Source of the DNA: Scolanthus callimorphus
Taxonomy: Eukaryota > Cnidaria > Anthozoa > Actiniaria > Edwardsiidae
DNA length: 64,000 nucleotides
Reading direction: 5' to 3'
Assembly (NCBI GenBank): GCA_033964015.1
Contig: JAWWUD010000058.1
Location: 186,001 to 250,000 of the forward strand
Below are positions 58,701-63,729 of the stretch, in pieces. The notes under the pieces are model-generated. The model was given only the letters and a program-made list of their open reading frames with translations. It was not told the origin of the DNA and did no database searches. The position numbers and the translations under genes are program-made. How positions within the stretch are numbered: position 1 is the stretch's first letter; every line of letters begins with the position of its first letter.

Positions 58701-61125
58701 AACATGTTGTTTACCGCAGCTAGCGCAAGGTATTTGATGCAGGCGTTTTAGGACGCACTTCTTTGTTGCTCACTTCAAATCTCCTTTGCTGCAGAACATC
58801 CAGTCAACGAACTGGCAGACCATGAGGTTCAAGCCTCCCCCACCTAACTCTCCGATTGGTTGGCGAGTCGAGTTCAGACCGACCGAGGTTCAGCTAACTG
58901 ATTTCGAGAATGCCGCATTCGTGGCGTTTGTTGTGTTACTGTCACGCGTGATTCTGTCGTACGATCTCAACCTTCTCATGCCCATCTCTAAAGTCGACGC
59001 CAACATGCAGACCGGACAGAAGCGTGACGCCGTACGACAAGGGAAGTTCTACTTTAGAAAGACTCTCAAGAACTGTAAGTATAGCATCACAGATTACAGA
59101 TTCAAGTTTGTGTTTTCGCTCAGTCTTTTTGAAATCCACTGGGAAAAATATAAAGGAAGGGGAGAAATGACTTAATAAGTGTCGGATTGTAACTTATCTG
59201 TTAGCTGATAATCTGGTGTTATCCGTAGGTAAACCTGTGTGTGGTGATAGGCCTTGTAATGCTGGTTTGACTAACGGATGTGATGCCACGCCCTGTGATG
59301 AGCTCGCGCTCATGTCTATCGACACAATCATCAATGGAAAGGTAAGAACACAGGAGGCCCATTCATGGACCTACCCTCAGCAGGCTTCTCATTTCTCATT
59401 AGCGAAAGTTGATTCCTGTGGTGTTAGCTTGAGAGAGAGAGGGAAGACTGAGAGCGAGTGTAAACTCGATTCTACCGTACCACAGGGAACTACATAAGAA
59501 AACTAAAGCTGATTTTTTGTCCATGAATTAGCCAATGAGAACGGTGAGTTTTGCTGCATCACCAAGCTTTCCAAACAGATTCGACAAAAATATTGTAATT
59601 GAGCATAAAAATGTTTCCATTTAAAAAATGTTCCATTGTCTAATGTGAACTGGGTTTGACTTGTACGATGATGAAAGCTAGCTTTTGCTTCCCTGCGAAA
59701 ATCTCTCGCTGGACCAAGGAATGTTTCATTTTAAAAAACAATCCTTTGCGCATCGTGAAGTGAGATCAGCTGGAAGGAGGCTAGATTTCCCCGTCTTTCC
59801 GTGAATTTGTCATTCTTTTTAACCTCTTTAATGCAAGGCTAGTTCTGATCTTTATATTGATTGCCCAGTAATTCCGTTTCTCTCTCGACAGCAAGGCGAG
59901 TTCCCCGGTCTAATCCCGCTGATTAACAAGTACTTGGCCGACGTGGATGTTGACATCGACACGAGATGTACCATATCTCAGTACCTCAAGCTGATCTCAA
60001 GGAGAGCCTCAGGTAAAACTGACTAGAAAACACACGGGGGAGGGGAGGGGGTGACATTGACACGAGGTGTACCATATCTCAGTACCTGAAACTGATCTCC
60101 AGGAGAGCCTCAGGTAATACTGACTAGAAAACACACGGGGGAGGGGAGGGGTGACATCGACACGAGATGTACCATATCTCAGTACCTCAAGCTGATCTCA
60201 AGGAGAGCCTCAGGTAATACTGACTAGAAAGCACACGCGGGAGGGGAGGGGGTGACATCGACACGAGTTGTACCATATCTCAGTACCTGAAACTGATCTC
60301 AAGGAGAGCCTCAGGTAAAACTGATTAGAAAACACACGGGGGAGGGGAGGGGTGACATCGACACGAGATGCCCCATCTCAATACCTCAAGCTCATCTCAA
60401 GTCTCCAGTGCAATTCACAATTCCCCTTAAAGCAGATTTCGCATGACTGTGAAAAGTGTCGCGGTGGCGGTACGGAACCTGGCCTGCTGTAGATGGAATT
60501 AAATCGCCAATGAAATCGCGGAGTCGCGGTACGGTCACGGTCGCGGCGCAGAACAACTTTGTCACAGTACTTTTCACAGTCATACGAAATCTGCTCTATA
60601 ACATCTTGATACCACTTCCACCGCTGCAAGGTAATGGTGTTAATGAGGCAAAGAAAAGGAACTGCGAAAAGGATTAGTGGTATCAAGTATAATAAAGGGA
60701 CTTGAGAATAACTATCACGCGGCTAGCACGTGAACTGTAAATACGCAGCTCTGTTTAGTTCAAAATATCATTGGTTGATAGAAATGACGGCGACCAATGA
60801 GAATTTAAACGCAAATACACATATTTGCACCTTTTTAGTTTAGTTTATTATTTAAACTCTAGGTGAACTGATGACTACAGCGCGGTGGATGCGTGGATTC
60901 ATCCAATCTCACCCCGACTACAAGAAGGACTCTGTAGTCTCTGAGCGAATAAACTACGATCTATTGAACACTTGTAACAAAATCGCCAACGGAGAGCTTC
61001 CCTGCCCGGAGCTGATTGGCTCTCCCGTTTCCAAGACGACGGATATTCTAAACAAGAAGTGTATCAATATTCAGCACGAGATGGAGCAACTTGAAGAAAC
61101 AAAACTCAAAGAAATGGGCCTGTGA
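22643..61125 (+). CDS. GCLC: Glutamate-cysteine ligase catalytic subunit, 16 exons, 659 aa
   Basis: Joins L-glutamate and L-cysteine with ATP to form gamma-glutamylcysteine, the rate-limiting step of glutathione synthesis, in the cytosol. Exons: 22643-22792, 25132-25241, 40488-40537, 41083-41152, 42107-42175, 42773-42886, 44507-44565, 45914-46050, 47399-47473, 47958-48074, 53460-53598, 54026-54138, 58795-59074, 59229-59341, 59892-60012 and 60863-61125. These total 1980 nt with every phase matching. The protein is collinear with animal GCLC (human 637 aa). Visible signatures: [19 protein letters not shown] (Glu50, Glu52), MIEGTPG (Glu103, equivalent to the essential human Glu103), [40 protein letters not shown] and VEFRP. 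Cys249 and Cys251 lie in GCSCLQ. Differences from vertebrates: a Cys-rich loop at 495-517 and a C-terminal extension ending KLKEMGL. An antioxidant response element precedes it, and intron 2 carries 15 kb of nested transposons. Confidence 0.97.
23338..24500. pseudogene. Palindromic fragment of a multi-copy hypothetical gene
   Basis: Two inverted-repeat pairs: 23338-23515 with 24325-24500, and 23838-23938 with 24237-24325. Both arms encode the same peptides ([29 protein letters not shown]). The left half also reads [20 protein letters not shown] and [12 protein letters not shown] on the minus strand. I recall similar strings from repetitive hypothetical proteins of cnidarians; the function is unknown. 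Frames are broken. In GCLC intron 1. Confidence 0.55.
24541..24775. mobile_element. MITE with TGTACCACGTGAT repeats
   Basis: TTTTTTGGTCTGCCAGTGGC on the left is roughly mirrored by the right end (CACTGGTGGGTTGAAAGAACC). Internal words ATGTACCACGTGAT and ATCATGTGGTACAT are inverted to each other. Shares its left part with 21470-21620. Confidence 0.6.
25132..25241 (+). CDS. GCLC: GCLC exon 2
   Basis: Acceptor TTGTCTTTCAG, donor CCTGG|GTAAGA; begins [11 protein letters not shown]. Phase 2 at its end. Confidence 0.95.
25385..25583. repeat. DIRS left inverted terminal repeat with extension
   Basis: The first about 46 bp (TTTAAATTAAACAAGAGGTA...) exist only at this end; the following part matches the right end in inverse orientation, including TTATGACGTCATAA and GCGCATGCGCAGCAGACC. 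Confidence 0.85.
25673..25786. repeat. DIRS internal complementary region
   Basis: Complement of the left end (GCTTCGTATGGACTCGGAG...) fused at AAAATT (25742-25747) to the complement of the right end (CTCCTCATCCATACTCCGCA...). This is the end-to-end junction expected from a circular DIRS intermediate. Confidence 0.85.
25842..26975 (-). CDS. DIRS tyrosine recombinase
   Basis: Up to 377 codons; the exact start is uncertain because the frame overlaps the upstream one. N-terminal SAM-like DNA-binding part about 75-165 ([24 protein letters not shown]). Catalytic residues visible: Arg215 (SAQRGQTL), His325 and Arg328 (HSTR), Trp351, Tyr361 (SKFYKR). It would integrate the circular DNA copy into the genome without target duplication. 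The frame appears intact. Confidence 0.9.
   Translation of the reverse strand: MHNVDSPCLDYAGVVPDSLEPSSGTASTLAEVGQHFNSTPQQCSTPSPRKDAASRLACIRKGLKDRGVSEGASEIILKSWTEGTQKQYNRPWAKWVGWCNKFKADPLQAPVTLFIDFLLDTFQEGKAYSTVNTYRSAVSITIKSVTGRDLATDHLVSRFMRGLYISKPPLPRYTHTWDVAMVTKYLRTLFPLESISLKDLSCKIVTLIALASAQRGQTLQVLDIDHMCIENDKVVFVVNNRLKTSRPGNHSIKVVVPEMINDRAICPRTHLIEYIKRTENLRGDTKQLFVSYCKPHKGISTSTLARWVKSTLEKSGIDVNVFKAHSTRSAATSKAFLSGASIKDILALANWSNERTFSKFYKREIPHGSSMGEIILL
26642..27197 (-). CDS. DIRS RNase H/connection region, continuation after the insert
   Basis: Resumes in the matching frame on the other side of the insert: [34 protein letters not shown], then a stretch ([19 protein letters not shown]) commonly found between RNase H and recombinase in DIRS elements. 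It overlaps the start of the recombinase in another frame. Confidence 0.85.
27194..27197. other. Target duplication TACA, left
   Basis: Matches TACA at 37454-37457; host sequence resumes outside both. Confidence 0.85.
28453..30779. mobile_element. 2.3-kb segment present only in the left arm
   Basis: The right arm reads continuously (GAGATACTCTCGGTATTTT on the minus strand, near 36290) where the left arm is split between ...CTTGAGATA and ACTCGGTATTTT. No clear target duplication or terminal repeat was found. It contains palindromes at 28973-29085 and 30280-30365 and possible small exons near 29350-29550. Confidence 0.6.
29340..29600 (-). other. Possible small coding exons inside the 2.3-kb segment
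   Basis: On the minus strand: a donor at about 29604 (GACGTG|GTAAGT), an acceptor before an ATG at 29549 (TTATAACAG), and a frame with [20 protein letters not shown] and [20 protein letters not shown]. No family recognised; could be chance. Confidence 0.25.
31646..31759 (-). CDS. 38-codon exon in left arm, pointing outward
   Basis: ATG to a strong donor (GCAGG|GTAAGT). Encodes [10 protein letters not shown] to LPAGPACR. The right arm has the same exon at 35410-35523 with only two amino-acid changes. No downstream exon identified; function unknown. Confidence 0.4.
32858..34284. other. Central spacer of the palindromic element
   Basis: Region between the arms, no inverted partner seen. Frames at 33020-33247 and 33361-33732 have no recognisable domain. 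It may itself be an insertion. Confidence 0.5.
35410..35523 (+). CDS. 38-codon exon in right arm, pointing outward
   Basis: Inverted twin of 31646-31759, with start codon, frame and donor preserved. Sequence past the donor is also nearly identical, so the similarity need not reflect coding constraint. Confidence 0.4.
37454..37457. other. Target duplication TACA, right
   Basis: Partner of 27194-27197. Confidence 0.85.
37458..38917 (-). CDS. DIRS reverse transcriptase and RNase H (interrupted)
   Basis: Reverse transcriptase: [24 protein letters not shown] (about 133-141), MPFGYSLAP, and the catalytic YIDD at about 198-201. RNase H follows: SDAS (363-366), the Glu of NYLELL (396) and TDN (418-420), then HADYYSR. 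After residue 486 the frame enters the inserted palindromic element at TACA 37454-37457 and reads about 46 foreign codons to a stop at 37319. The frame differs from the upstream Gag frame. Confidence 0.9.
38929..39246 (-). CDS. DIRS Gag-like protein, part 2 (basic tail)
   Basis: Continues in the frame of part 1 directly after the [23 protein letters not shown], then a strongly basic Arg/Asn/Ser-rich tail ([16 protein letters not shown]) suited to nucleic-acid binding. It has no ATG of its own at the start. Confidence 0.7.
   Translation of the reverse strand: MSKNFRSLCSSSLPLTKYLFGDDLSKQVDDIAKANKITSKVITKKQNQASRSSRKQGSRNVNKSNDSFLRDRPSRRGRFRPSFNNRASNSNQTNKSYNQDVKDKQ
39247..40101 (-). CDS. DIRS Gag-like protein, part 1 (ends at in-frame TAG)
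   Basis: The ATG at 40101 follows a good acceptor (TATCTGTGCCAG), and a donor lies at about 40241 (GCTCAG|GTAAGC), so a small leader intron is likely. The frame encodes an acidic, Ser/Asp-rich first half ([20 protein letters not shown]) with a basic KKPRNKK patch, then a conserved-looking block ([35 protein letters not shown]). It ends in TAG at 39249-39247, but the same frame stays open for another 105 codons, so the stop may be a mutation or a readthrough site. Role in the retroelement particle is inferred from position. Confidence 0.75.
   Translation of the reverse strand: MGSPARDANEELEREELLLADGTEPESSEFSQNQLRAQNQLRALYHGLQLDRLSASVAEISEMFSSFKNASDKPKVSESGTVSGSKRPASSESLTQPSKKPRNKKSEQSISAEAGVSFDPAASESDSDSSNEGDNASNSDSDVEPCSIFDKMLNYGPKVSDELATRVNDSFTKKPIEDKMKALIDKYKTPENCTLLCVPKVNEALWNDLERPAKSRDLALQEVQKCMLNAARPLIEAIQTTKQSRKNKTHVDTKYLLECLRIALTCLGNASYQASMKRRDFLKP
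40262..40407. repeat. DIRS right inverted terminal repeat
   Basis: Mirrors 25432-25583: GGACGATTCCTGCCAACGG ... GCATTATGACGTCATAATGC ... GGATGAGGAGAAT. The promoter for the minus-strand genes presumably lies here. Confidence 0.85.
40488..40537 (+). CDS. GCLC: GCLC exon 3
   Basis: 50 nt, too short for ORF lists. It encodes [13 protein letters not shown] with catalytic Glu103. Acceptor TTGTATTACAG, donor GAAG|GTATGA. Confidence 0.96.
41083..41152 (+). CDS. GCLC: GCLC exon 4
   Basis: 70 nt; TPGKPFGG then EANMKLR. Acceptor GAATGCAG, donor TTAAG|GTAAAA. Confidence 0.95.
41153..42106. other. GCLC intron 4, nothing recognised
   Basis: Plain AT-rich intron sequence; no repeat with clear ends and no coding frame. 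Confidence 0.5.
42107..42175 (+). CDS. GCLC: GCLC exon 5
   Basis: 69 nt; REEASKIF to SIVAFPR. Acceptor TTTTTTTGTAG, donor CCAAG|GTGTGG. Confidence 0.94.
42773..42886 (+). CDS. GCLC: GCLC exon 6
   Basis: 114 nt; [26 protein letters not shown]. Acceptor CTTGATTTCAG, donor TTCTC|GTAAGT. Confidence 0.95.
43445..43570 (+). mobile_element. tRNA-derived SINE
   Basis: tRNA-like head with A box (GGTGGTAGAGCGCCAG) and B box (GGCAGTTCAAAACCCC), followed by a non-tRNA tail (ATAATTGAGGAGAAGGACCT). In GCLC intron 6. Confidence 0.65.
43975..44455. mobile_element. Inverted-repeat element interrupted by a tRNA-like sequence
   Basis: ACATGGTGGCTTGAAGATATGAG (about 44010) is mirrored by CTCATATCTTCAAGCCACCG (about 44408). 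AGTGGAGATAAGGAATT occurs on both sides of the tRNA-like sequence (44030 and 44317), consistent with a target duplication. The open frame at 43727-44098 runs into it and is probably not a gene. Confidence 0.6.
44132..44211 (-). mobile_element. tRNA-like SINE head
   Basis: 80 nt: TAGCTCAGCTGGTAGAGC (A box) and GGGTTCGAATCC (B box), outer ends TCTGAC/GTCAGA pair. The anticodon arm is irregular (CGGA stem with 8-nt loop), so a SINE-type tRNA relic is more likely than a tRNA gene. Confidence 0.6.
44507..44565 (+). CDS. GCLC: GCLC exon 7
   Basis: 59 nt; [19 protein letters not shown]. Acceptor ATTCCTTACAG, donor CCAA|GTAAGG. Confidence 0.95.
44682..45055 (+). mobile_element. tRNA-derived SINE with conserved central domain
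   Basis: tRNA-like head (GGTTGGCTCAGTGTTATGGC; B box GGGTTCGACTC), then CTTTCGGATGAGACAATAAA and GGGGGACGTTAAAGAACC. The latter resembles a central domain shared by several animal SINE families (possibly Nin-DC type, from memory). Confidence 0.7.
45541..45818. mobile_element. MITE, TACAGCTGTTTCAGG family, copy 1
   Basis: Ends TACAGCTGTTTCAGGTAACA and GTCGCGTGTAACAGCTGTA. The interior holds TTCGCCTAGTGCAGTGAATT and GTCGCGACATGTCTCGCAAG, shared with 53657-53918. In GCLC intron 7. Confidence 0.85.
45914..46050 (+). CDS. GCLC: GCLC exon 8
   Basis: 137 nt; [34 protein letters not shown]. Ends exactly at CAG|GTAAAC. Confidence 0.96.
46051..46933. other. GCLC intron 8, GAT-rich simple sequence
   Basis: GAT-rich imperfect repeats at 46110-46155 and 46570-46690; no gene. 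Confidence 0.6.
46934..47396. repeat. 76-bp minisatellite, 6 copies, abutting exon 9
   Basis: Six copies of a unit with GTGGCAATTGCAATGACAGT and AAACAGTTACACTGTAACAT; the last one runs into the exon 9 acceptor tract. Confidence 0.95.
47399..47473 (+). CDS. GCLC: GCLC exon 9
   Basis: 75 nt; [20 protein letters not shown]. The acceptor (CCATCTGTTTCAG) directly abuts a 76-bp minisatellite. Confidence 0.96.
47958..48074 (+). CDS. GCLC: GCLC exon 10
   Basis: 117 nt; [20 protein letters not shown] to [11 protein letters not shown]. Phase 0 at both ends. Confidence 0.96.
48201..49725. mobile_element. 1.5-kb element with inverted repeats of about 120 bp
   Basis: AGAAGCTCATAAGTAGGAGC is mirrored by GCTCCTACTTATGAGCTTCT; arms continue to ATTTTTAGA-type sequence. 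No transposase. It contains a fragment of the GCGGAGCTCC family at 49545-49572. GCLC intron 10. Confidence 0.75.
49836..49976. mobile_element. Short inverted repeat around a SINE tail
   Basis: AATCATCTTCAGGGACTTAG and its complement flank a copy of the SINE tail (GGGTTCGAATCCCACTCAGC, CAAATCCAGGTGAG) also present at 53068-53160. Confidence 0.7.
49977..51728. mobile_element. 1.75-kb non-coding transposon
   Basis: Ends AGGGAGTGGTCATTATTTAA and TTAAATAATGACCACTCCCT, each followed inward by GC-rich CCCCCC/AAAAA repeats. Internal repeats include GCGCGCGAAGCGCGC and ATGGCGAGCGCGCAGCGC (twice). No coding frame. Confidence 0.8.
51729..52656. mobile_element. 928-bp non-coding transposon
   Basis: Ends TATATGTGACCCTCTTTACG and mirrored TGCGAAAACCCGGC... 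CATATA. The interior is full of AATGATTC/AACGATTC-like words that produce an accidental frame at 51762-52049. Confidence 0.75.
52766..53057. mobile_element. Poly-C-rich MITE
   Basis: Ends GGGCAATTCCAGAAAATAAA and TTTATTTTCTGGAATTGCCC, with inner GGGCGGCA/TGCCGCCC and four long C runs. Poly-proline frames here are artefacts. Confidence 0.85.
53068..53160 (+). mobile_element. tRNA-derived SINE
   Basis: A box TAGCTTAGTTGGTAGAGC, B box GGGTTCGAATCC, then CTCAGCCTGGATTTTTTCAA and AATCCAGGTGAG. Same family as the insert in 49836-49976. Confidence 0.7.
53460..53598 (+). CDS. GCLC: GCLC exon 11
   Basis: 139 nt; [31 protein letters not shown]. Acceptor TTCTATCTGCAG, donor GAATG|GTATGA. Confidence 0.96.
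53657..53918. mobile_element. MITE, TACAGCTGTTTCAGG family, copy 2
   Basis: Full-length relative of 45541-45818 with better terminal repeats (GTCGCGTGTTACCTGAAACA at the right). GCLC intron 11. Confidence 0.88.
54026..54138 (+). CDS. GCLC: GCLC exon 12
   Basis: 113 nt; [25 protein letters not shown]. Acceptor CTGCCCCACAG, donor TTCGAG|GTGAGC. Confidence 0.97.
54139..54998. other. GCLC intron 12, left part, no gene
   Basis: AT-rich sequence, no coding frame with support. Confidence 0.5.
54999..55260. mobile_element. 262-bp MITE
   Basis: TGTACTTTGTTTTC...AGCTTTCACGTGGTTTTCCC is mirrored by GGGAAAACCACGTGAAAGCT...GAAAACAAAGTACA. Includes GTGAAGCGAACTACATTCCA in both orientations. Confidence 0.85.
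55262..56771. mobile_element. 1.5-kb palindromic element
   Basis: ACACATACTACCCATAGACT is mirrored by AGTCTATTGGTAGTATGTGT. The arms are about 630 bp each around a spacer of about 250 bp, with many substitutions between arms. No protein recognised. GCLC intron 12. Confidence 0.85.
56915..56997. repeat. Hairpin with CCATCTTGGATG arms
   Basis: TATAGTTTGTCTTATTGGCG...CCATCTTGGAT, then ATCCAAGATGG...GCAAACTATA in inverse. Confidence 0.75.
57252..57432. mobile_element. 181-bp MITE
   Basis: TAAGAAATAGAAC...ATGTACCATAGCCTGATGGT is mirrored by ACCATCAGGTTATGGTACAT...GTTCTATTTCTT. Confidence 0.8.
57433..58317. other. GCLC intron 12, right part, no gene
   Basis: Nothing recognised beyond a small palindrome at 58125-58160 (CATTACCATAGCGTTATGGTAA). 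Confidence 0.5.
58318..58680. repeat. 133-bp tandem repeat, nearly 3 copies
   Basis: Copies begin GGTCAGCTGGTTCGG, GGCCAGCTGGTCGAG and GGCCAGCTGGTCCAG, spaced 133 bp, each with CTAGTAGCTTGTCCGTAGCT. Confidence 0.92.
58795..59074 (+). CDS. GCLC: GCLC exon 13
   Basis: 280 nt, the longest exon; [55 protein letters not shown]. Acceptor CTTTGCTGCAG. Confidence 0.98.
59229..59341 (+). CDS. GCLC: GCLC exon 14 (Cys-rich loop)
   Basis: 113 nt. Cys residues at 495, 499, 504, 512 and 517 in a poorly conserved loop, then the conserved [11 protein letters not shown]. Confidence 0.95.
59892..60012 (+). CDS. GCLC: GCLC exon 15
   Basis: 121 nt; [34 protein letters not shown]. Its 3' half and donor are repeated in tandem downstream. 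Confidence 0.96.
59951..60410 (+). repeat. Tandem repeat of exon 15 3' half plus donor, 5 copies
   Basis: Unit of 100-101 bp starting at 59951 (real exon), 60052, 60152, 60253 and 60353. Each of the first four carries GAGAGCCTCAG|GTAA and the intron start ACTGACTAG or ACTGATTAG; the fifth is degenerate. Confidence 0.95.
60431..60595. mobile_element. MITE, copy 2 of the 9652 family
   Basis: AGCAGATTTCGCATGACTGT mirrored by CACAGTCATACGAAATCTGCT, interior GGAACCTGGCCTGCTGTAGA as in copy 1. GCLC intron 15. Confidence 0.88.
60863..61125 (+). CDS. GCLC: GCLC exon 16 (last)
   Basis: 263 nt; [27 protein letters not shown], then a lysine- and glutamate-rich extension to TGA at 61123-61125. No AATAAA close downstream; candidates lie only near 62786-62845, inside a transposon. 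Confidence 0.96.
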
Positions 61126-61189
61126 TTTGCGAAGTCATGGACAGCGGTTATTCTTAGTAAGCCATGCGTGACCATCTTGAGTGCTTCCA

Positions 61190-61408
61190 ATTCTCGTACC
61201 CAGAGCTCCCCAGCTCGTCTGCTCGCAGGGGAGGCTCTGGGGACATCCATTTGAGTGGCTTCGCTGATTGGCTGATTTTTAACGTTAGGGCATGCGCAGA
61301 AAGGTGTTTCTCCCAGCGGTTCTGTATTAAATCGCGCGCATGCGTTAGTGGCTGTCACCAGAGCCTCATCCGCTAGGTGACGAGCCGGGGAGCTCTGGGT
61401 TCGAGAAT
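61190..61408. mobile_element. Complete 219-bp MITE in the GCLC 3' region
   Basis: ATTCTCGTACCCAGAGCTCC mirrored by GGAGCTCTGGGTTCGAGAAT; inner GGGGAGGCTCTGG. Intact reference for the split element at 12958-17768. Only 65 bp past the GCLC stop, so probably within the 3' UTR. Confidence 0.88.
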
Positions 61409-62105
61409 GGGTGTTTCTTACAATTCCATGCGACGCGCGCACGCAAAAAATGAAGTTATTCGACAAAAATCAAACAAAACGCGACCGACTTGCGCTGGCG
61501 CTCGGTTTCGACTTTTCTCCGAGGTCAATTTTATTCTGATTGCAGACTGCACATTGGTTATAAAAATTAGGACATGCGCATAGAATGTAGGAAAACAAAC
61601 CCGTAGTTTCGCAATGTAGCACAGCATAGTAATTCTGTGAGTGGTTGAATTTTTCGTAGATATAAGCAGTTGCCAAATGTCATTCTAGGTTCTAGGTTAA
61701 GAAATATTTATCGAAGAAAACAGCCGTTTTCATCAGCAGCAAAGGTGGTCCGAGTGTAATTATTGAGGAGGGGGACACTTTTTAATACGAAAACGTACTG
61801 CGATTGTTTTGCACGTGAATATAGAGTCTTTCAACGTTGTAAAGGTGCAATGACTCATTAGCTGTTCACAGCCCATCGCATAGCATAATGGGCCCGCGAG
61901 CTGTCCGGTATTTTCAAGACCTTTGTTATCATATTTCACGAACTTGGCCTCTCTCCTTTGCCTGACAGAAAATATAAAAGATAGCGGGACGTTATTGTTT
62001 TGGAAGACGCCCTTGAAAAATTTACGCGCGGCCACCTTTAGCGCCTCGTATCGATTCTTTTTTCAAGCCATACGTACGTCAAATTGAAATTGATATTCTA
62101 AGAAA
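61409..62105. other. No gene seen downstream of GCLC
   Basis: Possible 3' UTR; overlapping short frames only. Confidence 0.5.
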
Positions 62106-62920
62106 TAGTCCGGCGGCGGGATTAGAGCAAAGTTTCGATTTTTTTTTTCGCATTTTAGGATAAAGCCCCAATTTTTTGCCAGATGATAGTTTTCAATGTA
62201 TTTTTAAATCGTAGATTTGGAGCCACGCTAGAATTCTTTCGTAGCGAAAGGTAGAGAAGTTTTAGAGTGAACAATTGTTTTGCAGCCATTTTGAATGCTT
62301 TGTTATTCATAAGGTTTAGAGCTCTTAGCTTTGCGAACTTTCGAGTTGTTCTATCTAGATTGCACATCCATAGCAACTCAGCATTTCCTTATTCTGAACT
62401 ATGGATTGAGCTGACTGATTTCGGTTGAACGTTGCCTTAGAGTTTTTGGTGATTTATTAAATGCAACGACCAGTTTATTGGGAATGTTTGTAATTTATAT
62501 TGTAAAACAATAGCCTGACTGAGATTTGATGAAATGTTTCAAGAATGACCAACAAATTCTAAAAAAGATCGAGATAATTGGTACCATGTGCCGAATGTGT
62601 TAAAAGAAGTTTGTCTTTGTCTCTGAAATTTTGGCATGATATTTTCTTCCTAGTGCAGTGCTTTACTCTACAAACACGATGTTAGATTTCACATAGTGCC
62701 GCAAAGCTCATGAATAATAATGCATCAAAGATGGCTGCCACTGGCAAAACAATAGTTCACATTAAACTGTTCTAGCTTTCGCTACGAATAAAATTTAGCG
62801 TTTCTCCATATCTTATCTGAAAAAACTACTGAAAAAATAATAAATAAATAAAATAAAAATATGCAAAGTTTGACGCCTTTAGCCAAAAGTGCGCAATTTT
62901 TTCGCTAATCCGCCGGACTA
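62106..62920. mobile_element. 815-bp non-coding transposon
   Basis: TAGTCCGGCGGCGGGATTAG mirrored by CTAATCCGCCGGACTA. Interior without coding frame; contains AATAAA motifs. Confidence 0.65.
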
Positions 62921-62984
62921 AAATGTAAATACGGAGTCTGCCTACGAAGAATTACGATCTGCAAAGACTTCTTTCTTCCAATCA

Positions 62985-63400
62985 GAAGGCGGCAACGCGC
63001 ATTTCCCTTTCGTAAACGGTCGTTGCCTTTAAGAACGGTCGTTGCCATTCTGTGAACGGTCGATGCCTTTTCAGAAAGGTCGTTGCCATTTCTGATCCCT
63101 TGGGACAGTTAGTCATTATCATTAATATAGCTTCGTTCTATAGATGCTAATGAAAGATAGTACAAATCCAATTAAAAAGCACCTCCAACCCAGCGAATTC
63201 ACTCGTAGCGCACTGGTTAGGGTTTGGGTTAGTAATTGGGTTACCGGTTAGGGTTAGGGTTCTAAAGATGGTAGAATTAGTTGAAGATTTTTTTCCTTTT
63301 ATCTTTACTGAGACAACGAAACGAAACGTGAAAATTTTCTAAGTGCCGTCCAAATGGCAACGACCGTTTACGAAAGGGAAAATTGCGGCGGCGAAAGGTT
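62985..63400. mobile_element. MITE with GGTCGTTGCC repeats
   Basis: CCCTTTCGTAAACGGTCGTTGCC on the left is mirrored by GGCAACGACCGTTTACGAAA on the right; ACGGTCGTTGCC-like words recur four times inside the left half. Confidence 0.75.
63214..63262. repeat. Interstitial telomere-like repeats
   Basis: GGTTAGGGTTTGGGTTAG ... GGTTACCGGTTAGGGTTAGGG: several perfect or one-off TTAGGG units. Confidence 0.75.
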
Positions 63401-63585
63401 GACTAAACTCGCTCATTAAAATTGACCTAATGCCGTCATTATATTAGTCATTCTTACAGAAGTTTTTTTTAATAGATTGCAAAAGGTAATTTCGCAATCC
63501 AATTCAATCCGCTCGATAATATTTGAAAATACTCGAAAGTTATGAATGGGGAATGACCTTACAATATTAATGTACTCTTAATAAG

Positions 63586-63729
63586 CAATTATTGGATAAG
63601 GTTCTGGTGATTTCCAGAATAAACAATGTCGAGACAGGTGGAATCAGGCGAGGCCGTAAGGCCGAGCCTGATTCCTCTTGGCGAGACATTGTTTATTCTG
63701 GAAATCACAAAAACCGAATTCAATAATTG
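63586..63729. mobile_element. Palindromic MITE
   Basis: CAATTATTGGATAAGGTTCT... is mirrored by ...ACCGAATTCAATAATTG. The core GGAATCAGGCGAGGCCGTAA is followed by its complement. Confidence 0.8.
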
